A stretch of DNA of 55,674 bases, from assembly GCA_038241255.1 (NCBI GenBank), contig JBBRFW010000014.1, positions 1-55,674 of the forward strand. Reading direction: 5' to 3'. The stretch comes from Schlegelella_A sp038241255. Its GTDB lineage: Bacteria > Pseudomonadota > Gammaproteobacteria > Burkholderiales > Burkholderiaceae_C. Shown here one piece after another: positions 8,067 through 16,805 of this stretch. Below the pieces are notes generated by a model that ran no database searches, was not told the origin of the DNA, and saw only the letters and a program-made list of their open reading frames with translations. The position numbers were made by a program, and so were the translations under genes. Each line of letters begins with the position of its first letter. The first letter of the stretch is position 1.

Positions 8067-11000
8067 GTGACGACCGAGCCCAAGCACCTCGCCCGCTTCG
8101 AAGGCGGCAACGCGTTGCCGGGGTTTCGCGCCGCTTCGCTTCTCGCCCGGCTGCAGGGCAGCGTCGGCCGCGTCGAAGGCGTCTCCGCCCGCCACGTCCA
8201 CTGGGTGTGGAGCGACGCGGTGCTGATGCGCGCCGAGAGCGATCGCCTCGAGGCGCTGCTGCGCTACGGCGATCCGGCGCGCGCGGCGGCCGGCGGCGAG
8301 AGCATCGTCGTCGCGCCGCGCTTGGGAACCCTCTCGCCTTGGGCGTCGAAGGCGACCGACATCGCCCGAAACTGCGGCCTGGTGGTGCGCCGCATCGAGC
8401 GCGTCACCGAGTACGCGCTGGCCCTGCGCAAGCCGCTGCTCGGGCGCGCGCAGCCGCTCGAAGCGGGCGAGCAGGCCGCGATCGCGGCCCTGCTGCACGA
8501 CCGCATGACCGAGAGCGTGTTCTTCGATCCCGCCGACGTGCGCCACCTGTTCGACGATCAGCCGGCACGCGCGAGCGTCGCGATCGACGTTCTCGGGGGT
8601 GGCCGCGGCGCGCTCGAGGTCGCGAATCGCGACTTCGGCCTCGCCCTCTCGGCCGACGAGATCGACTACCTGCTCGACGCCTTCACCGCGCTCCGCCGCA
8701 ACCCGAGCGACGTCGAGCTGATGATGTTCGCGCAGGCCAACAGCGAGCACTGCCGACACAAGATCTTCAATGCGCGCTTCACCATCGACGGCGCGCCGCA
8801 GCCGCTCTCGATGTTCGACATGATCAGGAACACCGAGGCGCGGGCGCCGCGGCACAGCATCATTGCCTACAGCGACAACGCCGCAGTGATGGCCGGCTGC
8901 GAGATCGAGCGCTGGTTGCCCGAGGGCTACACCAACGCACCGCGCTACGCTGCCCGGCGCGAGCTCGTGCATGCGCTGATGAAGGTCGAGACGCACAATC
9001 ACCCGACGGCGATCTCGCCTTTCCCGGGCGCCTCGACCGGCGCCGGCGGCGAGATTCGCGACGAAGGCGCGACCGGGCGCGGCTCGCGTCCCAAGGCGGG
9101 CCTGACCGGCTTCAGCGTCTCGAACCTGCACCTGCCGGGCACCGCCAACGCGTGGGAGCGGGATCCCTACGGCAAGCCGGCGCACACCGCCGGCGCGCTG
9201 CAGATCATGATCGAGGGCCCGCTCGGCGGCGCCGCGTTCAACAACGAGTATGGCCGGCCCACCCTGTGCGGCTACTTCCGCGTCTACGAACAGACCGTGG
9301 GCGGCCGGCGCCTCGGCTACCACAAGCCGATCATGATCGCGGGCGGCCTTGGCTCGATCGCGGCGTCGCAGACGAGAAAGATTGAGTTCCCGGCCGGCAC
9401 CTTGCTCGTTCACCTCGGCGGCCCGGGCATGCGCATTGGCATGGGCGGCGGCGCGGCGAGCTCGATGGCGGCCGGCGCCAACGCCGCCGAGCTCGACTTT
9501 GATTCAGTACAGCGCGGCAACCCCGAGATCCAGCGGCGCGCGCAGGAGGTCATCAACCACTGCGCCGCGCTCGGCGACGCGAATCCGATCTTGGCCATTC
9601 ACGACGTCGGCGCGGGCGGCATCTCGAACGCCTTTCCGGAGCTGATCGACGGCGCCGGCCGCGGCGCGCGCTTCGACCTGCGCAAGGTGCCGGTCGAGGA
9701 GAGCGGCCTCGCACCCAGGGAGATCTGGTGCAACGAGAGCCAGGAGCGCTACGTGATGGCGGTGGACAAGGAGTCGCTGCCGCTCTTCGATGCGATGTGC
9801 GCGCGCGAGCGGTGCCCGTATGCGGTGGTCGGCGTCGCGACCGAACGCCGCCAGCTTGTCGTCGGCGTTGACGTCATCCCGCGCGCAGCGAAGGATTCCG
9901 CCGCGGCCGACAACGGGATCCTGCGCTCTGCTCAGGATGACGGGCATGCCCGGGCCGCCGTCATCGACATGCCGATGGACGTCCTCTTCGGCAAGCCGCC
10001 GAGGATGCATCGCGACGTGCGGCGGCACCCGATCGCGCTGCCTGCGCTCGATCTGGGCGAGGTCGACCTGAAGGCCGCCGCCTTCGACGTCCTGCGCCAT
10101 CCGACGGTGGCCAGCAAGCGCTTCCTGATCACGATCGGCGACCGCACCGTCGGCGGGCTGTCGTGCCGCGACCCGATGGTCGGACCGTGGCAGGTGCCGG
10201 TGGCCGACTGCGCGATCACGCTCGCCGATTTCAGCGGCTTTGCCGGCGAGGCGATGGCAATCGGTGAGCGCACGCCGCTCGCCGTGCTCGATGCGCCGGC
10301 CTCGGGCCGCATGGCGGTGGGCGAGGCGATCACCAACTTGCTCGCGGCGCCGATTGCGCTCGATCGCGTCAAGCTCAGCTGCAACTGGATGGCGGCGTGC
10401 AGCGACGACCCCGCGGCGCCGGGCGACGACGCCGCGCTCTACGACACCGTGAAGGCGGTGGGCATGGAGCTCTGCCCCGCGCTCGGCATCGGCGTTCCGG
10501 TCGGCAAGGACAGCCTGTCGATGCGCACGCGCTGGCGCGGCGAAGGCGGCGAGGAACGGCAGGTGACCGCGCCGGTGAGCCTCGTCGTCACCGCCTTCGC
10601 AGGCATCGGCGACGTGCGCCCGCACTCGACGCCGCAGCTGCAGGCAGGCGACACGACCCTGCTGCTGGCGGACCTCGGCCGCGGCCGCATGCGGATGGGC
10701 GGCTCGATGCTCGCGCAGGTGACCGGCCAGTTCGGCGCCGAGGTGCCTGACCTCGACGACCCACGGGACCTCAAGTCGCTCGTCGATGCGATCACGCGAT
10801 TGCGCGAGGCCGGCCTGGTCCTCGCGTACCACGACCGCAGCGACGGCGGGCTCTGGGCCGCGGCGTGCGAGATGGCGTTCGCTGGCCAACTCGGCGTGAG
10901 CCTCAACGTCGACCTCCTCGTCACCGAGGGCGACGGCATCGCCGACAGCCGCGCGGAGTACGGCGACTCGAAGAACTGGGCGCAGCAGGTGAGCGCGCGC

Positions 11001-12146
11001 CGCGACGAGCTGACGCTGCGTGCGCTCTTCAACGAGGAGCTCGGCGCGATCGTCCAGGTGCCGACCCCACGCCGCGACGAAGCGATCCGTGTCCTGCGCG
11101 AAGCCGGCCTCGGCCGGCACAGCCATGTCGTCGGCAAGACCAACGCGCGCGCCGTGGTCGAGGTCTGGCGCGACGCGAAGACGGTGTTCAGCGCCTCGCT
11201 GCGCGATCTCCACCAGGCGTGGGACGAGGTGAGCTGGCGCATCTGCCGACTGCGCGACGACCCCGATTGCGCCGATGCGGAGCACGCGGCGGCGGGGCGC
11301 GACGACGACCCCGGGCTGAACGTCAGCCTCGCCGGCCGCGCGTTCGACGCCTCGCAGGGAGCGGCGCCGGCGATCGTCGGCCGCGCGCCGAGAGTCGCGG
11401 TGCTGCGCGAGCAGGGCATCAACAGCCATGTCGAGCTCAGCTACGCGATGAGCCAGGCCGGCTTCGAGACCTACGATGTCCACATGACCGACCTGCAGTC
11501 GGGGCGGACGCGGCTCGACATGTACCAGGGCTTCGTCGCCTGCGGCGGCTTCAGCTACGGCGACACGCTGGGCGCCGGCGAGGGCTGGGCGCGCTCGATC
11601 CGCTTCAACGGCCAACTCGCCGACCAGTTCGCGACCTTCTTCGCCCGCGCCGACGTGTTCGCGCTCGGTATCTGCAATGGCTGCCAGATGATGGCCGCGC
11701 TCGCCGACATGATCCCGGGCGCGGCGGCGTGGCCGCGCTTCACGCGCAACCGCAGCCAGCAGTTCGAGGCCCGGCTCAGCCTGGTCGAGGTGCTTCCGAC
11801 CCCCTCGATCTTTCTCGCCGACATGGCCGGTAGCCGGCTGCCTATCGCGGTCGCGCACGGCGAAGGTTTCGCCGACTTCTCGCAGCGCGGCGACGCCGCC
11901 CGCGTGCACGCGGCGATGCGCTTCGTCGATCATGCCGGCGCGCCGACCGAGGCCTATCCGGCCAACCCGAACGGCAGCCCGGGCGGGCTCACCGCCGTGA
12001 CGACGGCCGACGGCCGCTACACGGCGCTGATGCCTCACGCCGAGCGGGTCTTTCGCGGCGTCCAGCTCAGCTGGTCGCCGGGCGGCGAAGCGCAAGGCAG
12101 CGCCTGGGGCGCGATGTTCGCGAGCGCGCGACGAGCGCTCGCATAA
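8067..12146 (+). CDS. purL: phosphoribosylformylglycinamidine synthase, single-chain
   Basis: Fourth step of purine synthesis: FGAR + Gln + ATP to FGAM. At 1359 residues this is the long PurL with synthetase and glutaminase in one chain. The C-terminal glutaminase has nucleophile Cys1203 in GICNGCQMM and the HGEG His. The FGAR synthetase core has VETHNHPTAISPFPGASTG and later NWMAACSD. The start is GTG 8067, giving the usual LPGFRAASLLARLQ. Odd: residues about 602-626 are an extra, palindrome-encoded segment (see the repeat at 9871-9942) lying between VGVATERRQLVVGV and IDMPMDVLFGKPPRMHRD, which are normally close together. The frame is nevertheless open throughout. Confidence 0.97.
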   Translation: MTTEPKHLARFEGGNALPGFRAASLLARLQGSVGRVEGVSARHVHWVWSDAVLMRAESDRLEALLRYGDPARAAAGGESIVVAPRLGTLSPWASKATDIARNCGLVVRRIERVTEYALALRKPLLGRAQPLEAGEQAAIAALLHDRMTESVFFDPADVRHLFDDQPARASVAIDVLGGGRGALEVANRDFGLALSADEIDYLLDAFTALRRNPSDVELMMFAQANSEHCRHKIFNARFTIDGAPQPLSMFDMIRNTEARAPRHSIIAYSDNAAVMAGCEIERWLPEGYTNAPRYAARRELVHALMKVETHNHPTAISPFPGASTGAGGEIRDEGATGRGSRPKAGLTGFSVSNLHLPGTANAWERDPYGKPAHTAGALQIMIEGPLGGAAFNNEYGRPTLCGYFRVYEQTVGGRRLGYHKPIMIAGGLGSIAASQTRKIEFPAGTLLVHLGGPGMRIGMGGGAASSMAAGANAAELDFDSVQRGNPEIQRRAQEVINHCAALGDANPILAIHDVGAGGISNAFPELIDGAGRGARFDLRKVPVEESGLAPREIWCNESQERYVMAVDKESLPLFDAMCARERCPYAVVGVATERRQLVVGVDVIPRAAKDSAAADNGILRSAQDDGHARAAVIDMPMDVLFGKPPRMHRDVRRHPIALPALDLGEVDLKAAAFDVLRHPTVASKRFLITIGDRTVGGLSCRDPMVGPWQVPVADCAITLADFSGFAGEAMAIGERTPLAVLDAPASGRMAVGEAITNLLAAPIALDRVKLSCNWMAACSDDPAAPGDDAALYDTVKAVGMELCPALGIGVPVGKDSLSMRTRWRGEGGEERQVTAPVSLVVTAFAGIGDVRPHSTPQLQAGDTTLLLADLGRGRMRMGGSMLAQVTGQFGAEVPDLDDPRDLKSLVDAITRLREAGLVLAYHDRSDGGLWAAACEMAFAGQLGVSLNVDLLVTEGDGIADSRAEYGDSKNWAQQVSARRDELTLRALFNEELGAIVQVPTPRRDEAIRVLREAGLGRHSHVVGKTNARAVVEVWRDAKTVFSASLRDLHQAWDEVSWRICRLRDDPDCADAEHAAAGRDDDPGLNVSLAGRAFDASQGAAPAIVGRAPRVAVLREQGINSHVELSYAMSQAGFETYDVHMTDLQSGRTRLDMYQGFVACGGFSYGDTLGAGEGWARSIRFNGQLADQFATFFARADVFALGICNGCQMMAALADMIPGAAAWPRFTRNRSQQFEARLSLVEVLPTPSIFLADMAGSRLPIAVAHGEGFADFSQRGDAARVHAAMRFVDHAGAPTEAYPANPNGSPGGLTAVTTADGRYTALMPHAERVFRGVQLSWSPGGEAQGSAWGAMFASARRALA
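9871..9942. repeat. palindromic repeat inserted in-frame in purL
   Basis: Imperfect inverted repeat of about 72 bases. The left arm begins GTCATCCCGCGCGCAGCGAA (from 9873) and the right arm ends CTGCTCAGGATGACG (to 9942). The complement of one arm matches the other over about 25 bases with a few mismatches, leaving a loop of about 20 bases. The same sequence type recurs at 32667-32727. It adds about 24 codons to purL with no stop. Similar GTCATCCTGAGCG...GCTCAGGATGAC palindromes are, to my knowledge, widespread intergenic repeats in environmental bacteria. Confidence 0.75.
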
Positions 12147-12149
12147 CGA

Positions 12150-12168
12150 TCGCCGCTCCAGAGGCGGC
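12150..12168 (+). other. hairpin between purL and the dehydratase
   Basis: Perfect 6-bp stem CGCCGC/GCGGCG with a 7-base loop, 3 bases after the purL stop and followed by AATCAC, not T-rich. It could be a partial terminator or processing signal. A strong Shine-Dalgarno, AGGAGA at 12175-12180, follows it, 5 bases before the GTG of the next gene. Confidence 0.35.
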
Positions 12169-12185
12169 GAATCACAGGAGACAGC

Positions 12186-13916
12186 GTGGCCGTCAAACGC
12201 AAGACATTCGGCGAGCTGCGCAGCCATCGCTGGTTCTCGGGCCCGGGCCACGTCGGCCCGCACAAGCAGCGCCGGATGAAGCAGGGCGGCTATACGCTCG
12301 AAGACTTCAAGGACAAGCCGGTCGTCGCAATCCTCTCGACCTGGTCCGATTTCCAGACCTGCCATTCGCACTTTCCGCAGCGCATCGAGGAGATCAAGCG
12401 CGGCGTCTGGCAGGCCGGCGGCTTTCCGATGGTGATCCCGGTGCACAGCGTCAGCGAGAGCTTCTTGCGGCCGACCAGCATGCTCTATCGAAACCTGCTG
12501 GCGATGGAGGCCGAGGAGGCGATCCGCGCTCATCCGGTCGACGGCGCGATCCTGCTCGGCGGCTGCGACAAGACCGGGCCGGGCCTCGTGATGGGGGCCG
12601 CCTCGGCGAACGTACCGGCGCTCTTCGTTCCCGCCGGCGCGATGCTCAAGGGCCGCTGGCGCCAGCACACGCTCGGTACCGGCTCGAGCACTTGGGCCGC
12701 CGAGGCCGATTACCGCGCCGGCAAGATCACGCAGGTCGAATGGATGCAGATGTCGGAGGCGAGCGCGCGCTCGAGCGGGACCTGCAACACGATGGGAACG
12801 GCGTCGACGATGGCGACGCTGATCGACGTCCTCGGCCTGTCGCTGCCGAGCGCGAGCACGATCCCGGCGCTCGACGCCGAGCACGCCCGGATGGCCTCGG
12901 ACGCGGGCCGACGCATCGTCGCAATGGTGTGGGAGGACCTGAAGCCTTCCGACATCGTCACCCCGGCCGCGCTGCGCAACGCCGTCATCGCCGACATGGC
13001 GATCTCGGGCTCGACGAACTCGCTGATCCACCTCGTCGCGATGGCGCGCCGCTTCGGACACGCGCTCGCGCTCGATTCGTTCGCGCAGTCGAGCGAGCTC
13101 GTGCCGGTGATCTGCAATCTGATGCCGGCCGGCAAGTACCTGATGGAGGACCTCCACTTCGCCGGTGGCCTGATGGCGCTGCTCGGCGTCATCCGCGACC
13201 GGCTCGACCTCTCGTGCATGACCGCCAACGGCAGGACCCTCGGCGAGAACATGGCCGGCGCGCGCGTCTTCGACGCCGACGTCATTCGCCCGCTCGACAA
13301 CCCCGTCTACCCGAGCGGCGCGATCGTCGTCCTCACCGGCTCGCTGGCGCCGCGAGGAGCCGTCCTCAAGCGCTCGGCCGCGGATGCGAAGCTGCTCGAC
13401 CACGTCGGTTCGGCGGTGGTGTTCAAGAACTACGCCGATCTGGTCGCGCGCATCGACGACCCGGCGCTGCCGGTAGACGCCGACAGCGTGCTCGTGCTGC
13501 AGGACGCAGGCCCGGTCGGCGCGCCGGGCATGCCGGAGTGGGGCATGCTGCCGATCCCGAAGAAGCTCCTTGCGGCGGGGGTGCGCGACATGGTGCGCAT
13601 CTCCGATGCTCGCATGAGCGGCACGAGCTACGGCACTTGCGTCCTCCATGTCTGTCCGGAGAGCCGCATCGGCGGGCCGCTGGCGCTGGTGCAGGACGGC
13701 GACCGCATCCGTCTCGACGCCGCGGCGCGGCGCCTCGACCTGCTCGTCGACGACGCCGAGCTGGCAAGGCGGCGCAGCGCCTGGACGGCGCCGCCGCCGC
13801 ACTACGAGCGCGGCTACGGCGCGATGTTCGCGGCGCACGTCCTGCAGGCCGACGATGGCTGCGATTTCGACTATCTCGCCCGCCCCGGCATCAACTCGGA
13901 GCCTGAGATCCACTGA
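12186..13916 (+). CDS. IlvD/Edd-family dehydratase (sugar-acid type likely)
   Basis: Fe-S dehydratase that removes water from a dihydroxy acid. It has 576 residues. The cluster cysteines typical of the family are seen in QTCHSHF, LGGCDKTGPG and SGTCNTMGTAST, and the later SDARMSGTSYGTC is the conserved C-terminal motif. The opening FGELRSHRWF followed by about 20 residues and GYTLEDF resembles the L-arabonate/D-xylonate dehydratase branch more than IlvD (dihydroxy-acid dehydratase, which starts differently). The start is GTG 12186 with AGGAGA 5 bases upstream. No sugar transporter or aldolase is nearby, so the substrate cannot be told. It is downstream of purL by 39 bases. Confidence 0.85.
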   Translation: MAVKRKTFGELRSHRWFSGPGHVGPHKQRRMKQGGYTLEDFKDKPVVAILSTWSDFQTCHSHFPQRIEEIKRGVWQAGGFPMVIPVHSVSESFLRPTSMLYRNLLAMEAEEAIRAHPVDGAILLGGCDKTGPGLVMGAASANVPALFVPAGAMLKGRWRQHTLGTGSSTWAAEADYRAGKITQVEWMQMSEASARSSGTCNTMGTASTMATLIDVLGLSLPSASTIPALDAEHARMASDAGRRIVAMVWEDLKPSDIVTPAALRNAVIADMAISGSTNSLIHLVAMARRFGHALALDSFAQSSELVPVICNLMPAGKYLMEDLHFAGGLMALLGVIRDRLDLSCMTANGRTLGENMAGARVFDADVIRPLDNPVYPSGAIVVLTGSLAPRGAVLKRSAADAKLLDHVGSAVVFKNYADLVARIDDPALPVDADSVLVLQDAGPVGAPGMPEWGMLPIPKKLLAAGVRDMVRISDARMSGTSYGTCVLHVCPESRIGGPLALVQDGDRIRLDAAARRLDLLVDDAELARRRSAWTAPPPHYERGYGAMFAAHVLQADDGCDFDYLARPGINSEPEIH

Positions 13917-13976
13917 CCGGGGCGCCGCGCCGTGGCCGTCGAGTTGACGTTCGACGAGCCTGGGCTAACGCCAGCC

Positions 13977-14336
13977 ATGGCGAACCGAGACGCCTTCGCC
14001 GCTCTTGGCGATCCGACCCGCCGGGCTGTGTTCGAGCGGCTGCGCGCCAGGCCGGGGTCGGTGGGCGCGATCGCCGCCGGGCTGCCGGCGAGCCGGCCCG
14101 CGGTCTCGCAGCATCTCAAGGCGCTGCGCGCGGCCGGCCTGGTGCGGCACGAGGTCGACGGCACACGCCGCCTTTGCCAGGTCGACCCGCTCGGGCTCGG
14201 CGAGCTGCTCAGCTGGCTCGATCGTTTCTGCGCCGGAATCGCTCGCTGCCTTCAAGGCCGAGGTCGAGCAGCTGCGGCACCGAAGAAGTCCTCCACCCTC
14301 CGATCGTCGAAACTGGAATCATCACGATCAATATGA
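13977..14336 (+). CDS. ArsR-family regulator with frameshifted C-terminus
   Basis: Small winged-helix DNA-binding protein of the ArsR type that is usually paired with an SRPBCC (AHSA1-like) partner. The start ATG 13977 gives MANRDAFAALGDPTRRAVFERL, and the recognition helix region ASRPAVSQHLKALRAAGLV is intact. After LDRFC (near 14230) the frame departs from the family. The expected continuation SLAAFKAEVEQL is found in another frame, so one indel has replaced the last part with about 30 unrelated residues. The HTH might still work. The partner gene downstream is clearly ruined, so the pair is probably dying. Confidence 0.65.
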   Translation: MANRDAFAALGDPTRRAVFERLRARPGSVGAIAAGLPASRPAVSQHLKALRAAGLVRHEVDGTRRLCQVDPLGLGELLSWLDRFCAGIARCLQGRGRAAAAPKKSSTLRSSKLESSRSI

Positions 14337-14810
14337 CCGTCAGCGCACTCGTCTAAGTTGAGCCCGTGATCCGCAGCGTCCGCGTCGCGGCACCGCCCAC
14401 GCGCGCGTTCGAGGTCTTCAGCGCCCGCGGGCCACTGCGGGATCCCGACCGATTCGATCCTGTCTTCGAGGTCGCCGCAAGCCGCGGTCACGATCGAACC
14501 GCGGGCGCGGCCGCTGGTACGAACGCGGCGAGGATGCAGCGAGTGCGACTGGGCCGCGTGCTTGCGTGGGAGCCACCGCGGCGCATCGTCCCTCGCCTGG
14601 CAGCTCAGCGCGCTATGGTTCGATCCCGCCCTCGTCACGGAGGTGGAGGTGCGAGTCGAGCCGCGTCCCGATGGCGGCACGGAGGCGACGCTCGAGCATC
14701 GCTGCCTGGAGCGCTGCGGCGCCGAGGCCGAGGCGGTTCACGCTTGGGTTGAATCCGACGGCGGCTGGTGGTCGGGTCTGCTCGAGCGCTTCCGCCAGCA
14801 GTGGGGTTGA
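14333..14810 (+). pseudogene. SRPBCC (AHSA1-like) domain protein, eroded
   Basis: Remnant of the usual ArsR partner. ATG 14333 reads MTVSALV then TAA (14354-14356). The same frame continues with EPVIRSVRVAAPPTRAFEVF, the family N-terminus. The middle is spread over three frames (VTIEPRA, GRWYERGED, GRVLAWEPPRR), and the C-terminal third reads cleanly from 14589 as LAWQLSALWFDPALVTEVEV through to SDGGWWSGLLERF and the stop at 14810. At least one nonsense change and several indels are needed to explain this. No intact product is possible. Confidence 0.75.
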
Positions 14811-15012
14811 AGAGGCCTGATCGGCCTGGCCGCCTGCTCGGCCTGCGACGCCGCCCTGGGCGAGCCGCACGACATCAACCGGGACCGGACGACCTCGCCG
14901 ACGACCCGCTGAGGCTGGGCGCGGGCGAAGGGCGGTGTCCGGCGGGCAACCTCGCGGCGGAGCGCGGCGATTGCCGCGATACTCCGCCGGTCTCCTTTTC
15001 GCCCTCGAACGA

Positions 15013-16071
15013 ATGTACTTCCGCGGCCTCGGCACCGCCACGCCCCCCTTCCGCTACACCAAGGCCGAGTGCCTCGCCGCATTCCAGCGCTCGGACTGGT
15101 TCGCGCGCCTGGACAGCCGATCGCACCTGATCGCCCGGACCGTCCTGCAGCGCGACAACGGCATCGAGGCGCGCCGCCTCGCGCTCGATTCGCTCGACGA
15201 CGTCTTCACGATCGACCCCGCTACTCTCGATCGGCGCTTTCTCGAAAACGCTCCCGCGCTCGCGGCCGCCGCCGGCGTCCGCGCGCTCGCCGGGGCCGGC
15301 ATCGCTGCCGACGCGATCGATGCCGTCGTCGTCAGCACCTGCACGGGGTACATGTGCCCGGGCCTCTCGGGCCACGTCGTCGAAAGGCTGGGTCTGCGCG
15401 CCGACGTGCAGGCCTTCGACCTGGTCGGCCAGGGCTGCGCTGCGGCGCTGCCGAACCTGCAGCTGGCGCGCTCTTCCATCGCCGGTGGCGGCGCGGCGCA
15501 CGTGCTCTCGGTCTGCGTCGAGGTGAGCAGCGCGGCGATGTACCTCGACGACGATCCCGGCGTCATCATCAGCGCGTGCCTCTTCGGCGACGGCGCCGGC
15601 GCGGCGGTGCTCTCGGCAACGCCGCCGGGGGCGGGCCGGCGCGTCGAATGGAAGGAGTCGGCGTCGCTGATCGAGCCGAAGCAGCGCAAGGCGCTGATGT
15701 TCGAGCAGAAGGACGGCATGCTGCGCAACATCCTGACGCGCGAGGTGCCGACGCTCGCCGCCGAGTACGCGCATCGCGTCCTCGGCACGGTGCTCGACCG
15801 CGCGGGGCTGGGCAGCGACGACGTCGCTGCCTGGATCATGCATGCCGGTGGCCGCGACGTGCTGCGCGCCCTTGAGCGACGCTTCGAGCTCGACGGCGAT
15901 GCTTTCCGCTACAGCGCTGCGATGCTGCGCGAATACGGCAACCTGTCGAGCGCGTTCGTCTACTTCGTTCTCGAGGCGGCGCTCGCCGACGACGCGCCCT
16001 CGGGCTGGTGGTGGCTGTCGTCGTTCGGCGCCGGCTTCAGCTGCCACGGCGCCTTGCTTCGCGTGGAATGA
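15013..16071 (+). CDS. type III polyketide synthase (chalcone/stilbene synthase family)
   Basis: Homodimeric ketosynthase that extends an acyl-CoA with malonyl-CoA and cyclises the chain to a pyrone or resorcinol. It has 352 residues, family length. The catalytic triad is complete: Cys142 in LVGQGCAAALP, His277 in WIMHAGGRDVL, Asn310 in EYGNLSSAF; the His-Asn spacing of 33 matches plant CHS. FGDGAGAAVL and C-terminal SFGAGFSCHG are also typical. An upstream in-frame start (14935) is possible, but ATG 15013 gives the normal MYFRGLGTATPP. It overlaps the methyltransferase by 4 bases. The product cannot be read from sequence; alkylpyrone or alkylresorcinol is the usual class for such bacterial operons. 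Confidence 0.92.
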   Translation: MYFRGLGTATPPFRYTKAECLAAFQRSDWFARLDSRSHLIARTVLQRDNGIEARRLALDSLDDVFTIDPATLDRRFLENAPALAAAAGVRALAGAGIAADAIDAVVVSTCTGYMCPGLSGHVVERLGLRADVQAFDLVGQGCAAALPNLQLARSSIAGGGAAHVLSVCVEVSSAAMYLDDDPGVIISACLFGDGAGAAVLSATPPGAGRRVEWKESASLIEPKQRKALMFEQKDGMLRNILTREVPTLAAEYAHRVLGTVLDRAGLGSDDVAAWIMHAGGRDVLRALERRFELDGDAFRYSAAMLREYGNLSSAFVYFVLEAALADDAPSGWWWLSSFGAGFSCHGALLRVE

Positions 16072-16805
16072 TCGCCACGGGTCGCGCCACGCTGCCGCGC
16101 GTCCTCGAGCCCGAGACGCTCGATCACCTCGCGCCCGACGATCCTGTCGCGCGGCGCTCGCGGCGCGACCTGCACCGGGTCAACGCCTTCATGGGCGCGC
16201 GCCGCATCCTCGCGCGCGCGATCGCCCGTGCCGTGCCCGAGGATCGCGGGCGGCCGCTCCGCCTGCTCGAGCTCGGCTGCGGCGACGGACGCTTGATGCT
16301 CGACGTCGCCCGGCATCGCGGCGACCGCTGGCCGGGCGCGCGCCTCGACCTGCTCGATCGCCAGCCGATCGTCGACGACGCGACGATCGCCGGCTACGCT
16401 GCCGCCGGCTGGCAGGCGCGGACGCTCGTCGCCGATGTCTTGGACTGGGCCGCGGGCGACGACGGCGAGCGCTGGGACGTCGTCGTCGCCAATCTCTTCT
16501 TCCATCATTTCGACGGCGACGCGCTGAGCCACCTGCTGGCGGCGTGCGCCCGCCGAGCCGACGCGGTCGCCTGTTGTGAGCCCCGGCGCAGCCACTTCGC
16601 GCTGGTGGCGAGCCACCTAATCTTCTTCCTCGGCGCCAACGCGGTGACGCGTCACGACGGCGTGCTGAGCGTTCGCGCCGGCTTCATCGACGACGAGCTC
16701 CGCACGGCCTGGCCCGATACGGCGCGCGCGTGGCGGCTCGACGAATACGACGACGGCCTCTTCACCCATTGCTTCGTCGCGGCGCGACGGCCCGGCGCGT
16801 CGTGA
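16068..16805 (+). CDS. SAM-dependent methyltransferase of the type III PKS operon
   Basis: Class I methyltransferase, 245 residues, with SAM-binding motif LELGCGDGR at residues 67-75, acidic ends at about residues 95 and 125, and NLFFHHFDGD as the post-motif IV region. The start ATG 16068 overlaps the PKS stop (ATGA) and its stop overlaps the next GTG (GTGA), so the three are translationally coupled. By analogy with bpsB and srsB partners of other type III PKS genes, it probably O- or C-methylates the polyketide ring; this is inference from context. It does not resemble UbiE or UbiG closely. Confidence 0.85.
   Translation: MIATGRATLPRVLEPETLDHLAPDDPVARRSRRDLHRVNAFMGARRILARAIARAVPEDRGRPLRLLELGCGDGRLMLDVARHRGDRWPGARLDLLDRQPIVDDATIAGYAAAGWQARTLVADVLDWAAGDDGERWDVVVANLFFHHFDGDALSHLLAACARRADAVACCEPRRSHFALVASHLIFFLGANAVTRHDGVLSVRAGFIDDELRTAWPDTARAWRLDEYDDGLFTHCFVAARRPGAS

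Noticed and set aside
9504..13913. A 1469-codon open frame on the minus strand opposite purL and the dehydratase
   Set aside because: It is the mirror of two real genes in very G+C-rich DNA, where antisense frames seldom hit stops. The translation is Arg/Ala/Asp/His-rich and resembles no family.
14811..15012. Possible small gene between the SRPBCC remnant and the PKS
   Set aside because: Short G+C-rich frames only, no family resemblance, no ribosome site. It probably holds the PKS operon promoter, but no convincing -35/-10 pair is seen.
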